This document shows positions 1 through 12,582 of a stretch of 64,000 bases of DNA, one piece after another. The notes beneath the pieces are model-generated. The model did no database searches, was not told where the DNA came from, and saw only the letters and a list, made by a program, of their open reading frames with translations. A program made the position numbers and the translations under genes. Origin of the DNA: Petrosia ficiformis (taxonomy: Eukaryota > Porifera > Demospongiae > Haplosclerida > Petrosiidae). The first letter of the stretch is position 1. Each line of letters begins with the position of its first letter. Location: assembly GCA_947044365.1 (NCBI GenBank), contig OX345644.1:3111737-3175736 (forward strand), in the 5' to 3' direction.

Positions 1-3000
1 CATGTAAACAGAGGAGGTTGAAAATCTTTCCGTTCCTTTATGACATCATCATGGGTTTTCGCAAGAATGGTAGTAATAGGTAGTGGTTGTGGATCTCTCA
101 GATGTTTACAGAGATAGTGAGTCCAAACACCTCCTCTGATTTTATCTCCTGCTGATTTGAAGCCAATATTAGTTGCATAAGCAATAAGACATCCAGGAGG
201 AGCTTTGACTTTTTTCGAAAGGTTATGTGAACCTGGTCCTTGCAGTGATGTACCACTACTCAAGCAACAATCGAAAAAGAATAGACATGTACGTTTTGTA
301 CCATCAAAGGCAGAAACGATGTCCTCTTCAACATGAAGTATCTTTCTATCTTCTCCCTCCAGTTGCATTGGTATTACATATGGACTGCCTGAATCATTAA
401 TTCCCCCATGACCAGCAAAATAGAAAGTAATAAACTTGTAGTTAAGTGGATACCGGACTGTAGCAGCAGCCTTAACTAAGCAAGCTAACTGTGTACAAGT
501 GGGATCTTTCTCAGTAAATACAGCAAAGTTCAGCTCTTCAAATGTTGAAGACATATTCCTCACATCTTCATCAGTACCATCAGCACCATAGATCCCAACA
601 ATAAAGGCAATACCTTTTGCATCTGGCTTCTTTCGATAGTGGTTTTTAATTTGCTGTTCCTTTGTTTGCAGGTCTTCTTTAGCAATACCTAAATAAATAA
701 AGAAATACATAAAATATTATATCTACATGTATAAATATAGTGTTACTGCCAGGCTTTAGCTTTTACTGACCTGGTTTTGTACACCCAACAGAATTAGCAT
801 TAGTAGGATTAGAGAATGACTGAGAAATCAATTTTCTTTCATCATCAGTCAGAACAGGATCAGCAATATCCTATAATTAAATATAATTATAAATATTGTA
901 GTACACACAATAGCTGCATCATAAACTGTATACACAATTAAGTACACAATCATCCACTTACAAATACATTTCTTCCAGTAAATATACTGAATCTATTAAG
1001 ATGTTCTCTAACTGACTGGTATGTGCTGGACTCTCTGGCTATGGGATAGATATCCATTATTTGTCTGCATCTTTCTTGTATTTCTCTGAAGACATCTTCT
1101 GGGATGTATCGTTTACCTTGACTCTCATCAAACAGCATCTGGACTACTGATAGAGGAAGAGTGTGGTATGGTTCTAATTGTCCCAGAAGTAGCGATATGC
1201 TGAGCGTTTCACTATCGTTAGTGACAAACATCTTTTTTAGGACGACAACTCTTGCTATGTCTTCCATTTTAAAGACTGATAGATCTTTAAGATTATACTG
1301 CAAGGCCATGTCTAGGTGATGACAAGAAATAAGACACTCTTGAGTATCACAGAAGTGGCAAAATTCCTCTTTAATCTGAAGGATCTTTTGAACAACTAAA
1401 CTACGAACTTGGAGACTCTCTAACTCCAAACTCTCAACTAATGGTTGTATTAATAATATAACACTACGATTCTGTTCACTAACTTGTACTACTGTTTTAA
1501 CACCATCTCTTGTCCAACAAATACCATTCTTCCATACTACGCAAGTTTTAGATCGATCTAAGGTTTGAATTGGGGAGTTATGAATGATACCAACATCATT
1601 CACTCGTAAGGAGAACACATAGGCCAATCGTAGTAGAAGAACATGAAGAAACCTAGTTGAAAAGAATTGGTAGGGTTTAGGACACCAAAGACACCATCCA
1701 AACCCATCTGTGATAGTCACTTCAGAGGAAGGCTCAACACTAACAAGAGCTGGAAAATACAACAGCTTCTCTGAGGAAGATGAGAGATTGCTGGTAATAA
1801 TCATATGTGTATCTTTGTCAATCTCATGACAGAACTCTAAGGTCTTCAGAAAGCCCACCAACATATCAACATTGTATTGAGGGAACACATCTTTCAGGAC
1901 TGATATCGACACTATTCCAGTGTTACTAGCTAGATTTGGTCTATACTCCTTAAAATGGTAAGGAGCAAAGAGAGTACCATTAATCTCTTTCAAGAGGCTA
2001 ATTTTGTCTACAATCACCCAACTGCTAGTAGTGTATGTACTTCTGATGAACAAGATGAGACCTCTATCACTGAGAGTAATTAACAACTCAAGAAGAACCG
2101 ATTCATTTGATGGAAGGGAAGGTTCCTTCTCATTTTGCGTCATTTGTAAGAGATTCTCTAAAGTCATAGCTACCTCACCCTCAAGCTTTGTTTTTAGAAA
2201 TGCGTACAAGACATGACAGTAGAAACTAATACTATCAGACCTGTCAACTGATGCCGTAGTACTCTCTGTCAAGAAGCTAATGAACTCACTGAAATTCGTT
2301 GAATTTGGATTATGACAATCTAGAGATAGAAACCCTTTATATTCCTGATGTGCAATAATTTTTTGAAGGTCAATTCTTTTAACAAGATCTTTGCCATTCA
2401 TTGCTCTCCATTTATCAGCATGGCTACCTACTACAATTACCTGAGACTTTTTTGACACTCGGCTACATACATTCTGAATAAAGCTAGCCCAATAGTACAA
2501 CTGCTTTTCGATATCTTCCATTTTATCAGTTAGCTTGACTAAGATGATAAACACAGCAGGGGATCTTAACATGAGATTTTCCAGGACAGCTTCATGACTA
2601 CTGTAGTATTCAGGATGACCAGCAAAGTCATATAAGACAATATTACCTATCTCATTACTCTGAAGATGATGAGGAACAATACCAGCTGTGAGAGGTTCAG
2701 CTTGCTCGTGACGTTTAAAAGGACTATATCTATCTATCCAAGAGATATGCACTCCATTAACTCGCTGCAACAAAGCATGTGCCAAGGAACTCTTACCATT
2801 AGTAGTATTACCACATAGGAATACCTTACTGTATGACTCAACAGGGAAATCTACTCTACATTGTTTAAATGGTTCAAATAATTTCAAAATCTGATATTTA
2901 TCTCCACCCATTTGTACTGGAGTCTTTTTGTACCTGTTCTTAGCCATTGGATCTATACGACCTGTTGACAAGAGGTACTCGACTATATCCACTTTTCCAT

Positions 3001-6000
3001 GTCTACATGCTATATGAAGTGGTGTATTACCATCTATAGTGGTAGAGATAGGGTTTACTTGTGCTGTAGACATAAGAAACTTTACAATGTTTAATTTGCC
3101 ATATTGACAAGCTGTATGTAGTGGAGTACAACCATCAGAAGCTTTGGAATTCACATCTACTGAAGATAAAGACACAAGAAATGCTATGGTTTCCAAACTG
3201 CCAAAACAACAAGCTGTATGTAGTGGAGTATGACCATCATCATCTTTGATATTTATATCTACTGAAAATAAAGACACTAAAAACTTAACAGCATCTAAAT
3301 TGTTATAAGAACAAGCTACATGTAGTGGAGTATAACTGAAAGAAGCTTTGCTATTTACATCTACTGAAGGAAAAGATACAAGAAACTTTACAATGTCTAA
3401 ATAGCCATAGCGACAAGCTGTATGTAGTGGTGTATAACCATTATCGTGTTTGCTATTCACATCCACTGAAGATGAACATACAAGAAACTTCACAACATCT
3501 ACTGTACCACTACAACAAGCTTCATGTAGTAAGACAGGATTACTAGGAACTCTAATACTTAAATCTACTGATGACAAAGATAAGAGAAACTTTACAATGT
3601 CTAAATTGCTATAATGACAAGCTGTATGTAGTGGTGTATAACCATTATCGTGTTTGCTATTCACATCCACTGAAGATGAACATACAAGAAACTTCACAAC
3701 ATCTACTGTACCACTACAACAAGCTTCATGTAGTAAGACAGGATTACTAGGAACTCTAATACTTAAATCTACTGATGACAAAGATAAGAGAAACTTTACA
3801 ATGTCTAAATTGCTATGATGGCAAGCTGTATGTAGTGTAGTATAACCATTATCATCTTTGGTATTCACATTAACTGAAGATAAAGATACAAGAAACTTTA
3901 CAATGTCTAAATTGCCATAATGACAAGCTGTATGTAGTGGAGTGGAACCATCAGAAGCTTCAATGTTCACATCTACAAAAGATAAAGATACAAAAAACTT
4001 CACAATGTCTAAATTGCCATAACGGCAAGCTGTATGTAGTGGAGTATAAGTATCCTTATTTTTGATATTTATATCTACTGATGACACAGATAAGAGAAAC
4101 TTTACAACGTCTAAATTGCCATAATGACAAGCTGTATGCAGTGGAGTATAACCATCAGAAGCTTTGCTATTCACATCTACTGAAGATAAAGACACAAGGA
4201 ACTTTACAATGTCTAAATTGTCATAATGACAAGCTGTATGTAGTGGAGTGGAACCATCAGAAGCTTCAATGTTCACATCTACAAAAGATAAAGATACAAA
4301 AAACTTCACAATGTCTAAATTGCCATAACGGCAAGCTGTATGTAGTGGAGTATAAGTATCCTTATTTTTGATATTTATATCTACTGATGACACAGATAAG
4401 AGAATCTTTACAATGTCTAAATTGCCATAATGACAAGCTGTATGCAGTGGAGTATAACCATCAGAAGCTTTGCTATTCACATCTACTGAAGATAAAGACA
4501 CAAGGAACTTTACAATGTCTAAATTGCCATAACGGCAAGTTGTATGTAGTGGAGTATAAGTATCCTTATTTTTGATATTTATATCTATTGATGACACAGA
4601 TAAGAGAAACTTTACAATGTCTAAATTGCCATAATGACAAGCTGTATGCAGTGGAGTATAACCATCAGAAGCTTTGCTATTCACATCTACTGAAGATAAA
4701 GACACAAGGAACTTTACAATGTCTAAATTGTCATAACGACAAGCTGTATGTAGTGGAGTATAACCACCTGAAGCTTCGATGTTCACATCTACAAAAGATA
4801 AAGATACAAAAAACTTTACAATGTCTAAATTGCCATAACGGCAAGCTGTATGTAGTGGAGTATAAGAATCCTTATTTTTGATATTTATATCTACTGATGA
4901 CACAGATAAGAGAATCTTTACAATGTCTAATTTGCCATACTGACAAGCTGTATGTAGTGGAGTGGAACCACCTGAAGCTTCGATGTTCACATCTACAAAA
5001 GATAAAGATACAAAAAACTTTACAATGTCTAAATTGCCATAATGACAAGCTGTATGCAGTGGAGTATAACCATCAGAAGCTTTGCTATTCACATCTACTG
5101 AAGATAAAGACACAAGGAACTTTACAATGTCTAAATTGTCATAACGACAAGCTGTATGTAGTGGAGTATAACCATCAGAAGCTTTGCTATTCACATCTAC
5201 TGAAGATAAAGATACAAGAAACTTTACAATGTCTAATTTGCCATATCGAGAAGCTGTATGTAGTGGTGTATAACCATTATCGTATTTGCTATTCACATCC
5301 ACTGAAGATGAACATACAAGAAACTTCACAACATCTACTGTACCACTACAACAAGCTTCATGTAGTAAGACAGGATTACCAGGAACTCTGATATTTAAAT
5401 CTACTGATGACAAAGATACAAGAAACTTTACAATGTCTAATTTGCCATACTGACAAGCTGTATGTAGTGGAGTGGAACCACCTGAAGCTTCGATGTTCAC
5501 ATCTACAAAAGATAAAGATACAAGAAACTTTACAATGTCTAAGTTGCCATAACGGCAAGCTGTATGTAGTGGAGTATAAGAATCCTTATTTTTGATATTT
5601 ATATCTACTGATGACACAGATAAGAGATTCTTTACAATGTTTAAATTGCCATAATGACAAGCTGTATGTAGTGGAGTATAATCATCAGAAGCTTTGCTAT
5701 TCACATCTACTGAAGATAAAGACACAAGGAACTTTACAATGTCTAAATTACCATAAAGACAAGCTTTATGTAGTGGAGTATAAGAATCCTTATTTTTGAT
5801 ATTTATATCTACTGATGACACAGATAAGAGAATCTTTACAATGTCTAAATTGCCATAATGACAAGCTGTATGTAGTGGAGTATAACCATCAGAAGCTTTG
5901 CTATTCCCATCTACTGAAGATAAAGACACAAGGAACTTTACAATGTCTAAATTGTCATAATGACAAGCTGTATGTAGTGGAGTATAACCATCAGAAGCTT

Positions 6001-8842
6001 TGCTATTCACATCTACTGAAGATAAAGACACGAGGAACTTTACAATGTCTAAATTGTCATAACGACAAGCTGTATGTAGTGGAGTATAACCATCAGAAGC
6101 TTTGCTATTCACATCTACTGAAGATAAAGATACAAGAAACTTTACAATGTCTAATTTGCCATATCGAGAAGCTGTATGTAGTGGTGTATAACCATTATCG
6201 TATTTGCTATTCACATCCACTGAAGATGAACATACAAGAAACTTCACAACATCTACTGTACCACTACAACAAGCTTCATGTAGTAAGACAGGATTACCAG
6301 GAACTCTGATATTTAAATCTACTGATGACAAAGATACAAGAAACTTTACAATGTCTAATTTGCCATACTGACAAGCTGTATGTAGTGGAGTGGAACCACC
6401 TGAAGCTTCGATGTTCACATCTACAAAAGATAAAGATACAAAAAACTTTACAATGTCTAAATTGCCATAACGGCAAGCTGTATGTAGTGGAGTATAAGAA
6501 TCCTTATTTTTGATATTTATATCTACTGATGACACAGATAAGAGAATCTTTACAATGTCTAAATTGCCATAATGACAAGCTGTATGTAGTGGAGTATAAC
6601 CATCAGAAGCTTTGCTATTCACATCTACTGAAGATAAAGACACAAGGAACTTTACAATGTCTAAATTGTCATAACGACAAGCTGTATGTAGTGGAGTATA
6701 ACCATCAGAAGCTTTGCTATTCACATCTACAAAAGATAAAGATACAAGAAACTTTACAATGTCTAAATTGCCATAACGGCAAGCTGTATGTAGTGGAGTA
6801 TAAGAATCTTTATTTTTGATATTTATATCTACTGATGACACAGATAAGAGAATCTTTACAATGTCTAAATTGCCATAATGACAAGCTTTATGTAGTGGAG
6901 TATAACCATCAGAAGCTTTGCTATTCACATCTACTGAAGATAAAGACACAAGGAACTTTACAATGTCTAAATTGTCATAAAGACAAGCTTTATGTAGTGG
7001 AGTATAACCATCAGAAGCTTTTCTATTCACATTTACTGAAGATAAAGATACAAGAAACTTTAAATTGCCATAATGACAAGCTGTATGTAGTGGAGTATAA
7101 CCATCAGAAGCTTTGCTATTCACATCTACTGAAGATAAAGACACAAGGAACTTTACAATGTCTAAATTGTCATAACGACAAGCTGTATGTAGTGGAGTAT
7201 AACCATCAGAAGCTTTGCTATTCACATCTACAAAAGATAAAGATACAAGAAACTTTACAATGTCTAAACTGCCATAACGGCAAGCTGTATGTAGTGGAGT
7301 ATAAGAATCCTTATTTTTGATATTTATATCTACTGATGACACAGATAAGAGAATCTTTACAATGTCTAAATTGCCATAATGACAAGCTGTATGTAGTGGA
7401 GTATAACCATCAGAAGCTTTGCTATTCACATCTACTGAAGATAAAGACACAAGGAACTTTACAATGTCTAAATTGCCATAACGGCAAGCTGTATGTAGTG
7501 GAGTATAAGTATCCTTATTTTTGATATTTATATCTACTGATGACACAGATAAGAGAAACTTTACAATGTCTAAATTGCCATAATGACAAGCTGTATGTAG
7601 TGGAGTATAACCATCAGAAGCTTTGCTATTCACATCTACTGAAGATAAAGATACAAGAAACTTTACAATGTCTAAATTGCCATATCGAGAAGCTGTATGT
7701 AGTGGTGTATAACCATTATCGTATTTGCTATTCACATCCACTGAAGATGAACATACAAGAAACTTCACAACATCTACTGTACCACTACAACAAGCTTCAT
7801 GTAGTAAGACAGGATTACCAGGAACTCTGATATTTAAATCTACTGATGACAAAGATACAAGAAACTTTACAATGTCTAATTTGCCATACTGACAAGCTGT
7901 ATGTAGTGGAGTATAACCATCAGAAGCTTTGCTATTCGCATCTACTGAAGATAAAGATACAAGAAACTTTACAATGTCTAATTTGGCAAAATGACAAGCT
8001 GTATGTAGTGGAGTATAACCATCAGAAGCTTTGCTATTCGCATCTACTGAAGATAAAGATACAAGAAACTTGACAATGTTTAAATTGCCATAATGACAAG
8101 CTGTATGTAGTGGAGTATAACCATCAGAAGCTTTGCTATTCACATCTACTGAAGATAAAGATACAAGAAACTTTACAATGTCTAATTTGGCAAAATGACA
8201 AGCTGTATGTAGAGGAGTATAGCCATACTCACCCTTAATATTCATATCTATTGACGATAACAATGTTAGATACATCACTATATGAAGATTACCCCCTGCA
8301 CAGGCACCATGAAGTGGATTATAGCTACCATCTATGTTTGTATAACAATGACACTTACTAATGAGATATTTTACAATGTCATAGTGTCCTGCTAAACATG
8401 CCAGATATAATGGAGTCTCTCCATTTAAACTTTGTCGATTAGGATTACAATTACATTTATTTATGAAGTAGGTTACTACATCATAGTATCCACCTAGTGT
8501 AGCATAGAATAAAGGTGGTGGTGGCGGCGGCAAAATCCATTCATAGAATAAAGGTAGTGGTGGCGAAATCCATTCATAGAAAAGAGCTGAATGGCGAGTA
8601 AGAGATCCAAAGCTGTGTCGTACGCTAGGACTGTATTTATATTTTGTTATCATTTGACCACAAATATCTAACCACCCATGATAAGCAGCAAGATGAAGAA
8701 GTGTAACTTTATAATTAACACACTTGTAGTTCTGCGGAAGGAACCACAACACCTTATTCTTTAAATCTCTCACGTTTGGTAAAAGCTCCAATGCTCTCTT
8801 ATAATCTCCATTCTTAAAGACATGAGCAATTTCATCATCCAT
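1..8842 (-). CDS. Ankyrin-ROC-COR-caspase multidomain protein (3' end outside window)
   Basis: Three exons are seen on the minus strand: 8842-962, 870-771 and 688-1. The splice sites are GTAAGT (956-961), AG (871-872), GTCAGT (765-770) and AG (689-690), and the frame is kept through both introns. The Met codon is at 8840-8842. Residues about 45-1,980 are ankyrin repeats. A ROC-type GTPase follows at about 2,000-2,180: P-loop GNTTNGKSS, switch T in TAGI, DFAGH as DxxG, and SHADK as G4. A COR-like region runs to about 2,430. The third exon codes for a caspase-like p20 with catalytic His in YFAGHGG and Cys in FFDCC, then a p10-like stretch around YATNIGFKSAGD. The DCC form is closer to meta/paracaspases than to QACRG caspases. 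DAPK-type ROCO proteins share the ankyrin-ROC-COR order but end in a death domain, so a role in cell death or immune sensing is inferred. An odd proline-rich duplicated stretch sits near residues 90-112. Confidence 0.85.
3060..8225 (-). repeat. Coding tandem array of 102-bp ankyrin units
   Basis: About fifty consecutive 34-residue ankyrin units (core GYTPLHTACHYGNLDIVKFL) are near-identical at the DNA level, with a 102-bp period. A rarer unit type with LLHEACCSGTVDVVKFLV recurs five times. The blocks at about 5160-5540 and 6080-6460 match with a 918-bp offset (nine units), and another copy lies near 7680-8060. Near 7055 one unit has lost 9 bp, removing three residues without breaking the frame. 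The similarity indicates recent unequal exchange or gene conversion. Unit number may vary between alleles, and this assembly may be collapsed or expanded. Confidence 0.9.
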
Positions 8843-8985
8843 TGGTTACTATGTTGGGGATGAAGATGATTTTGATATTCTTTAGTGTAACAGAAGACAA
8901 TCTCCTTTTTACTAGTAGTGGTAGTAGTAATCTAAATTAATGGAAATGATTGTGATATTCTAAATAATGATAGCACTCTAAATAA
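8843..8985 (-). promoter_or_regulatory. Upstream region of the ankyrin-caspase gene
   Basis: This is the 143 bp between the start codon and the nearest transposon. I see no clear TATA box or initiator. The hAT insertion starts right upstream, so promoter or 5' UTR sequence must be short or lie within or beyond the element. Confidence 0.3.
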
Positions 8986-9810
8986 TAGCGATGTACCAAT
9001 AGTTGTATTGCTAACTGATACTGATTAGTAATTATTAGACATTATCAGTGTTTGAGCTACAAAGCGTTTTTTGCGTCAAATAACGCATTTATTATTTTAA
9101 AAACGCAATATCAAAAAGTCACTGCGTACATAATTAATTTTATAATAATAATTATTATTAATTAATTTTATAATTGTGTGGGTGGAGTCTTACGAAGAAC
9201 ACGTGACAAAAAATGTCGATCGTTAGATGGTTAGAGAAATCAGCTCCCAAGCGTTTATGAAGCGAAGTATCAAGTGATGAATCAGATGCAGATGATGAGT
9301 TACAACTGGAGTCAGAAACAGAGATCAATAGTGAACAGCCCCAGGTGAATAGCAGTACAAGTGCAGGCAGTACATCATCAGGTACTACAAGTAAAAAGCG
9401 TTATGTTAAGTCATGGGAAAGGATATTTCCTTGGGTGTATTATGATCCAGGTAAAAAGGCAATGCTGTGTCGTAGTTGTGTAAAACACAAGATGAACAAC
9501 ACATTCACCAACTCAGGATATTTTAACTTTAGGAAAACCACACTTGATCGACACACAAAATCAATGGACTCATGTTTTTGAAAGTCTAGCTCAAACACTG
9601 GCCATTATTACTGTATAGTATCATTATATCAGTTAGTTTTGAGTGACATAACTGATATTGCATACTCATAATGTCATTTCTTATGTTTACAACGTTATTA
9701 ATAGCATTCTTCATTTCAAGAAATGCTATTATTAGATTGACATTGGTTATCAGTAAATATCTAAAGTTGATACCAGTTTATCACTGAAATCACATATTGG
9801 TGCATCCCTA
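8986..9810 (+). mobile_element. hAT-type DNA transposon, non-autonomous, 8-bp target duplication
   Basis: The 825-bp element is flanked by the perfect 8-bp direct repeat CTAAATAA (8978-8985 and 9811-9818), the target-site length of hAT elements. Its ends are inverted: TAGCGATGTACCAATA on the left and TAGGGATGCACCAATA on the right when complemented. It carries a broken BED/TTF-type zinc-finger reading frame. Related but rearranged copies lie at 26528-28155 and about 51355-51573. Confidence 0.85.
9213..9581 (+). pseudogene. Transposase N-terminal zinc-finger fragment (BED/TTF type), broken
   Basis: An ATG at 9213 opens a frame starting MSIVRWLEKSAPKRL, then hits TGA. The same frame continues through an acidic stretch into a zinc-finger-like segment with WERIFPWVYYD, LCRSC, an NFR(K)TTL motif and H at about 9550, ending at 9581. 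This resembles the N-terminal zinc finger of hAT or ZMYM/KIAA1586-like proteins. No catalytic domain follows, so this is a transposase remnant. Confidence 0.6.
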
Positions 9811-9818
9811 CTAAATAA

Positions 9819-10384
9819 CGGTGTTTTAATTTGTACACAAAATTCAAATTAAATTTTGATACTTGAGATATAATTGTAATAATCATGTGATTGTGGATGT
9901 GAAAATCAGATACATGTATAGCTCCACCTAGATATCTACTTTCTTGTATAAAATGGCTGAGTAATGACTATATAAAGGTAAGTGTTTGAAAAATTATTAT
10001 TTGCCAAACGACTGATCTTTGCATCCACGGTCATTATAATAATTAAAAAATATTATTATGATGTTTTTTTCACTTGAAAAACTCAATATGTGTTGTATAT
10101 GTGTGCATATATCACTGTAAAATACGATGGTGAACATCCCTATACTAGTACTGGTAGTGAACTCTATGGCATTGCCATGATAATAATGGCATTGCAATGC
10201 CACAAGGTTCCCTACTAGTGTAGTGATGTTTAACATTTCATCTTAACAGTTTACCAGCTACTAAAACATGATATATAATTATATAGAGAAAAAGGTATCC
10301 TTATGATTGCTTTGTGATGTCCAACATTCATTAATGATGGCTGACTTTCTCATATCTGAATCACAACAGTGTATTATAGTTACT
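9819..10384. other. Intergenic sequence, no gene recognised
   Basis: I see no gene here. The segment at about 10284-10384 (a stretch around ATGATGGCTGACTTTCTCAT) is similar to 26753-26890 and belongs to a dispersed repeat. The rest is AT-rich and unremarkable. Confidence 0.5.
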
Positions 10385-10435
10385 ATTTTTATGGCCTGTA
10401 GGGCAATCCCTATAATTGCTTTCCACAGGGTTGAA

Positions 10436-10473
<38 letters not shown>

Positions 10474-10537
10474 TGTGTCACTTGCGTGACTATACGTTGT
10501 ATACGTAGTTAAGGAAGTTGCGTCATTCCCTGGGGCT
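10385..10537 (+). mobile_element. Dispersed repeat family A, copy 1
   Basis: This copy shares GGGCAATCCCTATAATTGC, a (TA)n core and ATACGTAGTTAAGGAAGTTG with copies at 23181-23376 and, reversed, 27022-27825. It abuts the gypsy integrase remnant. I see no coding capacity, clear inverted ends or target duplication, so its class is unknown. Confidence 0.7.
10437..10470. repeat. (TA)n microsatellite
   Basis: A run of alternating TA forms the core of dispersed repeat A. Copy 2 has a similar run at 23233-23271. Confidence 0.9.
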
Positions 10538-10621
10538 AGATGTCTGGCCATTATGAATGAGAATCCACCAGCAACAAAAACATAGATCCTTTAAATGGTC
10601 CTGCAAAGTCTACATGTATTC

Positions 10622-12065
10622 TCTGTGTGTTTAAGAAGGGTGATAAACATTTACCTGGATTTTCTTCTAGAGAATAATAAACTTAATCCATATCAGCATG
10701 GATTTCGCCAACATCATTCATATCAGACTCAATTAATTGAGACAATTCATTGTTGGGCCAATGCCCTTGATAGAGGTTTGACTTCACATATAATCTTTCT
10801 AGACTTTGCAAAGGCATTTGACACTGTACCACATCAATGTCTAATTCTAAAATTGGAACAAATGGGTGTTAGAGGTTCATTATTACTTTGGCTAAAAGCC
10901 TTTTTAATAAATAGTCGTCAACGTGTTATTTATAATGATGATTGCTCTAGGTGGATAAATGTGAGTTCCGGTGTTCCCCAAGGTTCCATTTTGGGTCCAT
11001 TGTTATTCTTAGTATACATTAATGATATTGGTGAGTTTGTCCAATCATCTATTAGGCTCTTTGCAGATGATTGCGTCATTTTCTGAGAAGTTAATAGTAG
11101 AGATGACACAGTTCTTTTGCAAAAGGATTTTAAACAGATATATGATTGGAGTCAGAAATGGTTGCTGGCACTTAGTACTAGCAAATGTAAAGCATTGTGT
11201 ATGTCAAATAAAAAATCACCACTGTACGGTTTGTACTATATCACTAGTATTTCTCTTTAATGGGTTGATTCATTTAGGTACTTAGGTGTTTGTATTGACC
11301 ATAAACTCAAGTGGGCTAGTCATGTGGTTGATATCACTGTAAAGGCATCAAAGATTTTAAACCTACTAAGACGGTCTATGTATACTTGCAGTATGAATGC
11401 AAAGGAAAGAGCATATCTAGCTCTTGTTCGACCCCACCTTGAATTTTGTGCTCCAGCATGGAATCCGCATCAGCAAAAGGAGATAGAGACTCTGGAGAAA
11501 GTACAGAGGAGAGCTGTTAGATGGATATGCAGTGCCCGTTGGGATCCTTCTACGTTTACATAGTCAAAGAGGTATGATGAAGCATTAAAAGATTTGCATT
11601 GGCCTACCCTAGAACTTAGACGCCATTTTCTTTCTTTGTGTCAAATTTATAAAATTGTTCATAATTTAGCATGTATTTCCTTTTTTAAATATTTTGCTTT
11701 TAAGACTGTAAATACAAAGTCACAAAAATTATCTTTATTGTGTAAATCATCTAAACTTAATTCTTTTAGATATTCATTTTTTATTAATGCTCCATTTATA
11801 TGGAATAAGCTTCCGTTTGAAATTGTAAGTTTAAGTTCTTACAGCAACTTTAAAAACAAGTTAATGAATTTTATGTTGTAAATTTCTTCTTATATCTTGT
11901 ACTTAATGTATTTTTGTTTGTTGTATACAGTGTAGTATATTTCTTTGTATATTCAGTATTAATGTTAACTTTTATTTTTTGGGGAGTACTTACATAGGAT
12001 TACCTGATTGTACAACCCTTTCCTATTTTTGGATAAAATTATTTCAATTCAATTCAATTCAATTC
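10622..12065 (+). mobile_element. 5'-truncated non-LTR retrotransposon (CR1/jockey-like)
   Basis: The element begins abruptly in RT sequence (VFKKGDKH), loses some residues, and carries on to a 3' tail made of repeated CAATT units at 12045-12065. A truncated 5' end and a simple-repeat tail are typical of target-primed insertion in CR1-like LINEs. It lies in the gypsy integrase. The host element lacks the zinc-binding stretch expected between its two pieces, so a deletion accompanied or followed the insertion. Confidence 0.8.
10640..11881 (+). pseudogene. LINE reverse transcriptase, frameshifted
   Basis: RT motifs occur in order: LDFAKAFDTV near 10800, SGVPQGSILGPLLF near 10970, and FADDCVIF near 11060. 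The frame then breaks. Later pieces (11324-11563, 11594-11881) carry the usual C-terminal LINE motifs ERAYLALVRPHLEFCAPAW, KVQRRAVRWI and FFINAPFIWNKLP. The last frame stops at 11881. No endonuclease or ORF1 is present. It cannot encode an intact polymerase as written. Confidence 0.85.
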
Positions 12066-12582
12066 TGTTAATGCAGGTGGAACGATCACACGTATGCCCT
12101 GCATCAAACAATCATTCTGCACATTTAGTTCTGTTTTACGACTCCAATATGATTTCAATTCTATTCTCACATCTGATGGACAACCATATTTGGTAAAGCT
12201 GACAACTTGGCTTAATATAGGGTCACGTCTCGTAGCTATTTGTAATTCATTCTGAATAACTGGCAATCTGTCTAACTGACTTATATTAAAAACACTAACT
12301 TCCGATTCTTCAGTCTGACTATCTTGTAATTGCTGTAGAGGAAGGCGAGACAACATGTCAGCATTGCTATGCTGCTGAGTAGGTGGAAACTCTACATCGT
12401 AACTATAAGCAGATAAAATAAGTGCCCATCTCTATAAATGAGCTGCGGCTAGAGTTGGTATACCTCTCTTTGGTCTAAAGATAGTGGTCAATGGTTTATG
12501 GTAGGTCAGTAATGTAAATTGTCTTCCGAAGAGATAAAAATGACATTTCTTAACTCCATACATTAATGAGTAATTACATTCA

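Noticed and set aside
4081..8073. Regular plus-strand open frames antisense to the ankyrin gene
   Set aside because: They repeat every 102 bp as a mirror of the near-identical ankyrin units and have no motif of their own.
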